Assembly (NCBI GenBank): GCA_964581385.1
Contig: CAZOOK010000018.1
Coordinates: 52,781 to 116,780 of the forward strand
From: CAZOOK01 sp964581385
GTDB taxonomy: Bacteria; Pseudomonadota; Gammaproteobacteria; Nevskiales; Nevskiaceae
Length of the DNA: 64,000 nucleotides
Direction: 5' to 3'
Of the stretch, positions 1 through 7,287 are shown one piece after another. A program made the translations under genes and the position numbers. The notes under the pieces were generated by a model, which had not been told where the DNA came from, searched no databases, and saw only the letters and a program-made list of their open reading frames with translations. How positions within the stretch are numbered: position 1 is the first letter of the stretch; each line of letters begins with the position of its first letter.

Positions 1-258
1 GAGGCGATGAAAATCACGGCGCCAAACCTGCTTCAGCTCGGTCTGATCGACGATGTCATTTCCGAGCCCTTGGGCGGCGCACATCGTGATCACGCGGTGA
101 TATTCGAAACGGTCAAAGATCGGCTGATTTCAAATCTCGAGCAGCTCACGCAGCAACCGATGACCAAACTGCTTGCCGAGCGTTATCGGCGCCTGATGAG
201 CTATGGAGCCTACGAAGAGGAATCCGTCGGTGCATCGCAGCGGATCGCCGCCGCGTGA
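1..258 (+). CDS. accA: Acetyl-CoA carboxylase carboxyltransferase subunit alpha, C-terminal part
   Basis: Open at the left edge of the window, so only the last 85 codons are present. The fragment reads through ITAPNLLQLGLIDDVI and EPLGGAHRD, which are typical of the C-terminal end of AccA. AccA pairs with AccD to transfer the carboxyl group from biotin-BCCP to acetyl-CoA, giving malonyl-CoA for fatty acid synthesis in the cytoplasm. It is followed by tilS, a common gammaproteobacterial order, with overlapping reading frames. The assignment rests on the conserved tail and this neighbour; the catalytic part lies outside the window. Confidence 0.9.
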   Translation, partial: EAMKITAPNLLQLGLIDDVISEPLGGAHRDHAVIFETVKDRLISNLEQLTQQPMTKLLAERYRRLMSYGAYEEESVGASQRIAAA

Positions 259-1585
259 GGATTCCCCCGTCCAGCTCCAGGGGCTGACCCCGGAGTTTCT
301 CGCCCGGCAGTGCCCGCATCTCGACACCGGAGCTGTTGTCTGGGCTGCCTTCAGCGGCGGTCTCGATTCCACGGTCCTGCTTCATCTTCTAGCGCGTAGC
401 GGAATATCGTCGCTGCGCGCAATTCATGTGCACCACGGTCTGCAAACTGCGGCCGACGCATGGACCGAGCACTGCATCACGGTCTGCCAGCATCTCGGCA
501 TACCGATCGATGTGCGTCGCGTGGCAGTCGACCGCAATGATCCACAGGGACCGGAGGCTGCCGCACGCACCGCGCGTCTCGGCGCTTTCCGCACCGCGAT
601 GGGCGCAGGCGATGTCATCGCCACCGCCCATCACCGCGACGATCAGGCCGAAACCGTGCTGCTGCGACTGTTTCGTGGCACCGGTATCGATGGTATGGCC
701 GGCATGCGCCGCGTCGCGAAATTCCCACCCGGCCGGCTATGGCGGCCCTTGCTCGGCGTCCGCCGCGATGAACTGCGGGCTTTTGCCAAGCGCGAGGGGC
801 TCAACTGGATAGAGGATCCGCAGAATAGCGATCCGCGCTATACGCGATCGTGGCTGCGGCACGAGGTTATGCCGCTGCTGCGTAGTCGCTGGCCGGCGGT
901 GGACGAAGCGCTTGCACGCGGCGCCCGGCACGCGAGCGAGGCTTCCGTGTTGCTGCGAGAGCTGGCAGAAATCGATCTCTCCGTCCTCCGTACTGGTAGC
1001 GGCATCAGTGTTGAATCGATCCTGGGCCTGAGCGCGCCGCGCCGACGCAACGCGCTGCGCAACTGGTTGCGCGACCATGGCGTGCGCGCGCCGTCTGCGG
1101 ATGCGTTGGCGCGCATCGAGAGCGACGTATTGATGGCAGCGGTGGATGCACAGCCGTGCCTGCTGATCGATACCCACGAGGTGCGCCGTTATCGCGACAC
1201 GCTCTATGCGCTGCCGGCGCTGGCGCCCGCGCCGCCGCCGGGGTTCATCATCGAGTGGGGCGACGGCGAAACACTCGATCTGCCCCTGGGATGCGGCCGC
1301 CTCACCGCGGCGTCAGCACCGCCGATGTCCCTGCGCGTCGCGTTTCAGCAGGGCGGCGAACATCTGCGCCCCGGTGTGGCCAGTCATTCGCGCAGCCTCA
1401 AGAACCTGTTCCAGGAAGCCGGTGTTCCGCCATGGGTGCGGGTGCGTACTCCGCTGATCTTCATGGACGACAAACTCGTCGCGGTCGCCGACCGCTGGTT
1501 CGAGCTGGACTTCCAGGCTCAGTGCGCGCGGCAGGGCTGGTCCTATCGCTGGCAGCGTCCTCCGGAACTCGTAGAACCCTTGTAG
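203..1585 (+). CDS. tilS: tRNA(Ile)-lysidine synthase TilS
   Basis: 460 codons. The N-terminal PP-loop motif SGGLDST is at residues 51-57, followed by HVHHGLQ and AHHRDDQAETVLLR, the diagnostic signatures of TilS. The enzyme uses ATP and lysine to convert the wobble cytidine of tRNA-Ile(CAU) to lysidine, changing its reading from AUG to AUA. The TilS substrate-binding and C-terminal domains follow. The start overlaps the accA end by 56 bases. The first 27 or so residues look non-conserved, but no other ATG or GTG lies in frame before the P-loop, so the start is uncertain. Essential, normally single copy. Confidence 0.95.
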   Translation: MEPTKRNPSVHRSGSPPREDSPVQLQGLTPEFLARQCPHLDTGAVVWAAFSGGLDSTVLLHLLARSGISSLRAIHVHHGLQTAADAWTEHCITVCQHLGIPIDVRRVAVDRNDPQGPEAAARTARLGAFRTAMGAGDVIATAHHRDDQAETVLLRLFRGTGIDGMAGMRRVAKFPPGRLWRPLLGVRRDELRAFAKREGLNWIEDPQNSDPRYTRSWLRHEVMPLLRSRWPAVDEALARGARHASEASVLLRELAEIDLSVLRTGSGISVESILGLSAPRRRNALRNWLRDHGVRAPSADALARIESDVLMAAVDAQPCLLIDTHEVRRYRDTLYALPALAPAPPPGFIIEWGDGETLDLPLGCGRLTAASAPPMSLRVAFQQGGEHLRPGVASHSRSLKNLFQEAGVPPWVRVRTPLIFMDDKLVAVADRWFELDFQAQCARQGWSYRWQRPPELVEPL

Positions 1586-1621
1586 ATACTGCGTTTCGAT
1601 GGCGTGCGCGAAGTTCGCGCG

Positions 1622-1651
1622 TTGAGCGCATCGCCGCCTTTCCCGTAGAAT
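1622..1651 (+). promoter_or_regulatory. Candidate sigma70-type promoter for pyrG
   Basis: TTGAGC at 1622-1627 and TAGAAT at 1646-1651 are separated by 18 bases, and lie 29 bases before the pyrG ATG at 1680. No clear Shine-Dalgarno sequence precedes that ATG, which would fit a short leader. Found by eye only. Confidence 0.35.
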
Positions 1652-1679
1652 CCCGGAAACCCACCCCCCAGTTGCCATC

Positions 1680-3335
1680 ATGGCCGATTCGTCACGCACG
1701 AAATTTCTGTTTGTTACCGGGGGCGTCGTCTCCTCGCTAGGCAAGGGTCTCGCCGCTGCGAGTCTTGGCGCGATTCTCGAATCGCGCGGGCTCAAGGTGC
1801 GAATGATCAAGTTCGATCCTTACATCAACGTCGATGCGGGCACCATGAGCCCGTTCCAGCACGGCGAGGTGTTCGTCACCGAGGACGGCGCTGAAACCGA
1901 TCTCGATCTCGGCCATTACGAGCGCTTCCTGCGCGGCAAGACCAGCCGCCGCAGCAATGTCACCACCGGTCAGATCTATCGCAACGTCATCGAGAAGGAA
2001 CGCCGCGGCGATTATCTCGGCCGCACGGTGCAGGTGATTCCACACATCACCGATGAAATCCAACGCTGCGTGCATGCGGGCGCCGAAGGTGCGGATCTGT
2101 GCATCGTCGAAATCGGCGGCACTGTCGGTGACATCGAATCGCAGCCGTTTCTCGAAGCCATCCGCCAGATGGGCGTCGAACTGGGCCGGGCCGATGTCAT
2201 GTACATGCACCTCACGCTGGTGCCGTATGTGAAATCGTCCGGCGAACTCAAAACCAAGCCAACGCAGCATTCGGTGAAGGAGCTGCGCTCCATCGGTATC
2301 CAGGCCGACGTGCTGCTGTGCCGTACCGAGCGCGAACTGCCGGAACCCGAAAAGCGCAAGATCGCGCTGTTCACCAATGTGCCGTACCGCGCGGTCATCA
2401 CGGCGATGGACCTCGACGACATCTACAAGATTCCAACATGGCTGCATCAGCAGGAACTCGATGAACTCGTCGTCGAGCATTTCGGTTTCGAGTGCCGCAA
2501 GGCGGATCTGTCGTCCTGGGAACGCGTCGTCGAGGCGCGTGGCAAGCAGGATGTCGAAGTGCAGATCGCGATGGTCGGCAAGTATGTCGATCTGACCGAT
2601 TCGTACAAATCGCTCAACGAGGCGCTGACGCACGCCGGATTGCACACCGCCACGCGCGTGAAGATTCGCTACGTTGAGTCGGAAACCTTGGAAAGCGAGG
2701 GCGCGCGCATTCTGCAGGGCGCCGATGCGATCCTCGTTCCGGGCGGCTTCGGCGAGCGTGGCATCGAAGGCAAGATCGCCGCCGCGCGCTATGCGCGCGA
2801 GAACCGGATTCCGTACCTCGGCATCTGCCTGGGCATGCAGGTCGCGGTCATCGAATACGCGCGCAATGTTTGCGGTCTGGATGGCGCGCATAGCACTGAA
2901 TTCATGCCGAACTCCAAGCATCCGGTGATTGCGCTGGTCACCGAGTGGCGCGACGCCAGCGGCCGCGTCGAGCGCCGTGATCGCGAATCCGATCTCGGCG
3001 GTACCATGCGTCTTGGCGTGCAGACCTGCCGGCTCACCGCAGGCTCGAAATCGCGCGCGCTGTATAACTCCGAACTGATCCGCGAGCGTCACCGCCATCG
3101 CTTCGAGTTCAACAACAACTATCGCGATAAGCTTTCCGGCAAGGGTCTCGCAATCGCCGGCGTGTCCGAGGATGGCGAACTGGTCGAAATGGTCGAGCTG
3201 CCCGAGCATCCATGGTTCGTGGGCTGCCAATTCCATCCGGAGTTCACGTCGACGCCACGCGATGGTCACCCGCTGTTTGAAGGCTTCGTGCGTTCCGCAC
3301 GCGAACACCAGCTCGCCAATCGGGTAAAGGCGTAG
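1680..3335 (+). CDS. pyrG: CTP synthase
   Basis: 551 codons, the usual length for PyrG. It opens with the synthetase-domain P-loop region FVTGGVVSSLGKG. The C-terminal class I glutamine amidotransferase domain carries the nucleophile Cys383 in GICLGMQ, with His519 and Glu521 in the FHPEF motif. The enzyme amidates UTP to CTP using glutamine and ATP in the cytoplasm. In many gammaproteobacteria pyrG is followed directly by kdsA and eno. Here the next gene is an SDR of a catabolic operon and kdsA is 51 kb away, so the conserved block is interrupted right after this gene. Confidence 0.98.
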   Translation: MADSSRTKFLFVTGGVVSSLGKGLAAASLGAILESRGLKVRMIKFDPYINVDAGTMSPFQHGEVFVTEDGAETDLDLGHYERFLRGKTSRRSNVTTGQIYRNVIEKERRGDYLGRTVQVIPHITDEIQRCVHAGAEGADLCIVEIGGTVGDIESQPFLEAIRQMGVELGRADVMYMHLTLVPYVKSSGELKTKPTQHSVKELRSIGIQADVLLCRTERELPEPEKRKIALFTNVPYRAVITAMDLDDIYKIPTWLHQQELDELVVEHFGFECRKADLSSWERVVEARGKQDVEVQIAMVGKYVDLTDSYKSLNEALTHAGLHTATRVKIRYVESETLESEGARILQGADAILVPGGFGERGIEGKIAAARYARENRIPYLGICLGMQVAVIEYARNVCGLDGAHSTEFMPNSKHPVIALVTEWRDASGRVERRDRESDLGGTMRLGVQTCRLTAGSKSRALYNSELIRERHRHRFEFNNNYRDKLSGKGLAIAGVSEDGELVEMVELPEHPWFVGCQFHPEFTSTPRDGHPLFEGFVRSAREHQLANRVKA

Positions 3336-3431
3336 GCGAGAGGCGGGTCTCTGGCGCATTGCCTGAGCACATTGCGTCTGTGTCGTACCCTTCTTCTGTG
3401 GCAGCATACAAGTCTGCGGCGGGAGGAGACG

Positions 3432-4295
3432 ATGCGCTACCAATCCGTATTCAAGCCGGACTTGTTCCGCGACCAGACCGTTATCGTCACGGGTGGCGGT
3501 TCAGGTATCGGCCGCTGCACGGCGCATGAGCTGGCGAGCCTGGGGGCACACGTCGTCATCACCGGGCGCCGCATCGAGAAGCTCGACACGGTGGCTGCGG
3601 AAATCCGTGAGGACGGCGGCAGCGTCTCGCAACTCGCGTTCGATATCCGCGACGAAGATGCGGTGAGGGACGCGATCAAGCGAATCATCGCCGAGCGCAA
3701 GCGTATCGACGGGCTCGTCAACAATGCCGGCGGGCAGTACCCGATGCCGTTGATGAATATTCACAAGAAGGGCTGGGACGCGGTCGTCGCCAATAATCTC
3801 ACCGGCGGATTCCTGATGGCGCGCGAGGTCTATGCGCAGTGGATGCGCAAGAACGGCGGCGCCATCGTCAATTTGCTCGCCGATATGTGGGGCGGCATGC
3901 CGGGAATGGGGCATTCGGGCGCGGCTCGCGCCGGCATGCTCAATTTCACCGAGACCGCAGCGGTCGAATGGGCTGCCTCAGGCGTGCGTGTGAACGCGGT
4001 GGCACCGGGCTGGGTGCTGTCGTCGGGCCTGGATCATTACGATCCGGCGTTTGCCAAAGAGGTGATTCCCAAGCTGGTGGATTCGGTACCGCTGAAGCGC
4101 CTTGCCGAAGAGGCCGAGGTCAGCGGCGCGATCGCGTTTCTGCTGTCGCCGGTGGCGGCGTTCATTACGGGTGCTTGTATTCGCATCGACGGCGCGGCAT
4201 CCCTGAATACTAAAGTCTTTCCGCTCGTCGAGCATCGCAACTCCAAACCGTTCGAGGGATTCCACCGCGCGGCGCGACCGAAAGCGGCTGGCTAG
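3432..4295 (+). CDS. SDR oxidoreductase, PECR/AtuB-like (trans-2-enoyl-CoA reductase type)
   Basis: 287 codons from ATG 3432, which has a strong ribosome site (GGGAGGAG at 3421). The Rossmann motif TGGGSGIG and NNAGG are present. The usual YxxxK is missing; its place is taken by HSGAARAGMLNFTE. That HSGAARAG stretch, the FITGA region and the NLTG motif recall animal peroxisomal trans-2-enoyl-CoA reductase and the SDR of Pseudomonas atu clusters. A role on an unsaturated acyl-CoA is inferred. It sits 8 bases before an acyl-CoA carboxylase gene and is clearly in that operon. The exact substrate cannot be told from sequence. Confidence 0.8.
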   Translation: MRYQSVFKPDLFRDQTVIVTGGGSGIGRCTAHELASLGAHVVITGRRIEKLDTVAAEIREDGGSVSQLAFDIRDEDAVRDAIKRIIAERKRIDGLVNNAGGQYPMPLMNIHKKGWDAVVANNLTGGFLMAREVYAQWMRKNGGAIVNLLADMWGGMPGMGHSGAARAGMLNFTETAAVEWAASGVRVNAVAPGWVLSSGLDHYDPAFAKEVIPKLVDSVPLKRLAEEAEVSGAIAFLLSPVAAFITGACIRIDGAASLNTKVFPLVEHRNSKPFEGFHRAARPKAAG

Positions 4296-4303
4296 AAATC
4301 TCC

Positions 4304-5929
4304 ATGCCCGTCATCGAATCGAAGATCGATACCAGCGATCCGCAGTTTCAGCGCAACCGCGAGGACATGCTCAAGTTGATCGCGGAGTGGCGCGCGGTCG
4401 AGAACAAGGGACGGCAGGAAGAGGAGAGCAAGCGCGAGCGCTTTCATCGGCGTGGCCAATTGCTCCCACGCGAGCGCGTGCATCTGATGCTGGATCGCGG
4501 CAGTCCGTGGCTGGAACTGGCCACGCTCGCCGGCTACAAAATGCACGACGACAAGGATGGCTCGCTGGCGGGCGGCAATACAATTATTGGTATCGGCTAT
4601 GTGTCCGGCGTGCGCTGCATCGTGTCGGCGTCTAATGCCGCAATCAAGGGCGGCACGATGACGCCCTGGGGCGTGCAGAAGGGCCTGCGCATCCAGGAGA
4701 TCGCGTTACAGCAGAAGCTGCCGCTGGTGTCGATGATCGAATCCGGCGGTGCGAATCTGATGTATCAGTCTGAAGTGTTCATCCCGGGTGGGCGCACCTT
4801 CGCGAATCAGGCGCGGCTGTCGGCGGCGGGAATTCCACAGGTGACCGTCGTGCACGGTTCCAGCACCGCCGGCGGTGCTTACATGCCGGGTCTGTCCGAT
4901 TATGTCGTGATGGTGCGCAAGCAGGCCAAGGTATTTCTTGCCGGTCCGCCGTTACTGCGCGCCGCCACCGGCGAGATCGCCGGCGACGAGGCGCTTGGCG
5001 GTGCCGAGATGCATTGCCAGGTCGCCGGGACCAGCGAGTTCATCGCCGAGAACGACTCCGACGGCATCCGTATCGCTCGCGAGATCGTCAGTAGCCTCAA
5101 CTGGAACGCACAGCGGCCGCGGCTCGAGCTGCTGCCGGTGCGCGCGCCGCTATTCGACATCGATGAACTCTGCGGCGTGGCGCCGCCGGACTATCGGAAG
5201 CCTTACGATTGCCGCGAAGTGGTCGCGCGTATCGCCGACGGCTCCGAATTTCTCGAATTCAAGAGCGAGTATGACAACCAGACGCTTTGCGGCCGCGCAG
5301 TGATCCACGGCCACGCGATCGGTATCATCGGTAACAACGGTCCGATCACCACGCACGGTGCGACCAAGGCCGGACAGTTCATCCAGCTGTGTTGTCAGTC
5401 CGATATCCCGATCGTGTATCTGATGAACACGACGGGTTATATGGTCGGCACGGAATCGGAACAGGGCGGCATCGTCAAGCACGGTTCGAAGATGATCCAG
5501 GCGGTCGCCAACGCCACCGTGCCGCAGTTAACGATTGTGCTTGGCGGCAGTTTCGGTGCCGGCAATTACGGCATGTGCGGACGCGGTTTCGGACCGCATT
5601 TCATTTTCGCGTGGCCGAATTCACGCACGTCGGTGATGGGCGGCGAGCAGGCAGCGAGCGTGATGGAGATCATCACGCGCGACAAATACGCGAAGGAAGG
5701 CAAGCCGGTCGGCGAAGCCGAGGAGAAGATGCTGGCCATCGCGCGTCAGAACATCGTCAAGCAGTTCGATCGTGAATCGCACGCCTTCGCCGCGACGGCA
5801 CGGCTGTTCGACGACGGGCTCATCGATCCGCGCGATACACGTAAGGTGCTCGGACTGTGTCTGTCGGTGTGCCGAGAAGCGCAGCGGCGGCAGGTATTTG
5901 CCAACAGTTTCGGCGTCGCGCGGCTGTAG
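4304..5929 (+). CDS. Acyl-CoA carboxylase carboxyltransferase (beta) subunit, geranyl-/methylcrotonyl-CoA carboxylase type
   Basis: 541 codons, matching the beta subunits of 3-methylcrotonyl- and geranyl-CoA carboxylases (MccB/LiuB, AtuC). The two crotonase-like halves are visible: MIESGGANL and GSSTAGGAYMPG in the N-terminal half, and NNGPITTHGATKAGQFIQ and GGSFGAGNYGMCGR in the C-terminal half. It transfers carboxyl from biotin to an acyl-CoA. The partner biotin subunit is encoded at 7288, with an acyl-CoA dehydrogenase between them. With the PECR-like SDR upstream, the set resembles atuB-C-D-F of acyclic terpene degradation more than a liu operon, but specificity for geranyl-CoA is an inference and I leave the symbol empty. 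Confidence 0.9.
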   Translation: MPVIESKIDTSDPQFQRNREDMLKLIAEWRAVENKGRQEEESKRERFHRRGQLLPRERVHLMLDRGSPWLELATLAGYKMHDDKDGSLAGGNTIIGIGYVSGVRCIVSASNAAIKGGTMTPWGVQKGLRIQEIALQQKLPLVSMIESGGANLMYQSEVFIPGGRTFANQARLSAAGIPQVTVVHGSSTAGGAYMPGLSDYVVMVRKQAKVFLAGPPLLRAATGEIAGDEALGGAEMHCQVAGTSEFIAENDSDGIRIAREIVSSLNWNAQRPRLELLPVRAPLFDIDELCGVAPPDYRKPYDCREVVARIADGSEFLEFKSEYDNQTLCGRAVIHGHAIGIIGNNGPITTHGATKAGQFIQLCCQSDIPIVYLMNTTGYMVGTESEQGGIVKHGSKMIQAVANATVPQLTIVLGGSFGAGNYGMCGRGFGPHFIFAWPNSRTSVMGGEQAASVMEIITRDKYAKEGKPVGEAEEKMLAIARQNIVKQFDRESHAFAATARLFDDGLIDPRDTRKVLGLCLSVCREAQRRQVFANSFGVARL

Positions 5930-5943
5930 ATAGAAGGAATACT

Positions 5944-6070
5944 CCCTCTCCCTTTGGGAGAGGGTGGGGGAGAGGGCCGCGCGTGTCAGCGCGGCTCGGA
6001 GGTTGCAGAGCCGCGCTGACACGCGGGCCCTCTCCCGCCGCTTCGCGTCGGCCTCTCCCAGAGGGAGAGG
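5944..6070. repeat. GC-rich composite dyad element between two operon genes
   Basis: Three nested palindromic parts fill most of the 165-base gap. An outer hairpin lies at 5944-5952/5956-5964 (CCCTCTCCC, loop TTT). A central inverted repeat of 27-28 bases (5970-5997 with 6008-6034) is perfect apart from one extra base, with a 10-base loop. A third hairpin lies at 6052-6059/6063-6070 (CCTCTCCC, loop AGA). The structure looks like a dispersed REP-type intergenic element rather than a terminator, as there is no T-run. It could stabilise or attenuate the mRNA between the carboxylase and dehydrogenase genes. Confidence 0.75.
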
Positions 6071-6094
6071 CATCAAGTATTCGAGGAGAGATCA

Positions 6095-7282
6095 ATGCTA
6101 CTGACACCCGAACACCGGGCGCTGTACGACACCACGAAGAAATTCGTGCAGAACGAGCTCAACCCGCACGTCGCCGAGTGGGAACGCGATGGCATTTTTC
6201 CCGCGCATGAGATCTTCCGGAAGATGGGCAAGCTCGGCTTGCTCGGCATCACTCGGCCGGAATCTTATGGCGGTCTCGGTCTCGATTACTCCTACGAAGT
6301 AGTGTTTGCGCAGGCGCTCGGCAACTGCATCTGCGGCAGCCTGCCGATGGCGATCGGCGTGCAAACCAGCATGGCGACGCCGGCGCTGGCGCGCTTCGGC
6401 AGCGACGAATTGCGTCGTGAATATCTGACACCGACCATTGCCGGCGAGCGCGTATGCTCGGTCGCGGTCAGCGAGGCCGGCGCCGGCTCCGATGTCGCCA
6501 GCATCAAAACCACGGCGCGCAAGGAGGGTGACGACTACATCATCAACGGCTCGAAGATGTGGATCACCAACGGCACCCAATCCGACTGGGCATGCATGTT
6601 GGTCAACACCGGCGAGGGCAAGCCGCACCAGAACAAGTCGCTGATCGTGGTGCCGCTCGATGCGAAAGGCGTGAATCGGAAAACCAAGCTCGACAAGCTC
6701 GGCATGCGCTCATCCGACACCGCGATGATTTTCCTTGATGATGTGCGCGTGCCGCGACGCAACTTGATTGGTAGCGAAGGCATGGGTTTCACCTACCAGA
6801 TGCTGCAATTCCAGGAAGAGCGGCTGTTCGGTGCCGCGAGCGGCATCGACGGTCTCAACAATCTCATCAACGAAACCGTCGAATACACGCGGCAACGGCA
6901 AGCGTTCGGACAATCGATTCTGGACAACCAATACGTGCATTTCCGTCTCGCCGAATTGAAGACGGAGGTGGAATCTCTGAAAGCTCTGGTCTATCAGACG
7001 ACCGAGGAATACGTCTCCGGCAGGGACGCCACGATGCTCGCAAGCATGGCCAAGCTCAAGGCCGGCCGCGTCGGTCGCGAAGTGGCCGACGCCTGCCTTC
7101 AGTTCTGGGGCGGACAGGGCTATATGTGGGAATCGAACGTGGCGCGGGCTTATCGCGATACGCGTCTGGTCTCGATCGGCGGCGGCGCCGATGAAATCAT
7201 GCTCGGCATCATCTGCAAGACGATGGGGATTTTGCCGGGCAGGAAGAAGAAGTCGCCGGAATCGTCCGCGGCAAAAACCTGA
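6095..7282 (+). CDS. Acyl-CoA dehydrogenase, isovaleryl/citronellyl-CoA type
   Basis: 395 codons with the standard acyl-CoA dehydrogenase layout: an N-terminal helical domain, the beta domain with the signature CSVAVSEAGAGSD, and the C-terminal helical domain with RQAFGQSI and FWGGQGYM. The usual medium-chain catalytic Glu near the C-terminus is replaced in the SIGGGADEIM stretch. A Glu in QEERL (Glu242) lies where isovaleryl- and long-chain enzymes carry their base. It is therefore probably an IVD/AtuD-like FAD enzyme that oxidises a branched acyl-CoA before carboxylation. It follows the carboxyltransferase after the dyad element and precedes the biotin subunit. The start has GAGGAG upstream. 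Confidence 0.9.
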   Translation: MLLTPEHRALYDTTKKFVQNELNPHVAEWERDGIFPAHEIFRKMGKLGLLGITRPESYGGLGLDYSYEVVFAQALGNCICGSLPMAIGVQTSMATPALARFGSDELRREYLTPTIAGERVCSVAVSEAGAGSDVASIKTTARKEGDDYIINGSKMWITNGTQSDWACMLVNTGEGKPHQNKSLIVVPLDAKGVNRKTKLDKLGMRSSDTAMIFLDDVRVPRRNLIGSEGMGFTYQMLQFQEERLFGAASGIDGLNNLINETVEYTRQRQAFGQSILDNQYVHFRLAELKTEVESLKALVYQTTEEYVSGRDATMLASMAKLKAGRVGREVADACLQFWGGQGYMWESNVARAYRDTRLVSIGGGADEIMLGIICKTMGILPGRKKKSPESSAAKT

Positions 7283-7287
7283 AGGTC

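Noticed and set aside
1737..3443. Open frame of 568 codons on the minus strand over pyrG
   Set aside because: It is exactly antisense to a conserved gene, shows no protein family motif, and arises from the GC-rich codon pattern of pyrG.
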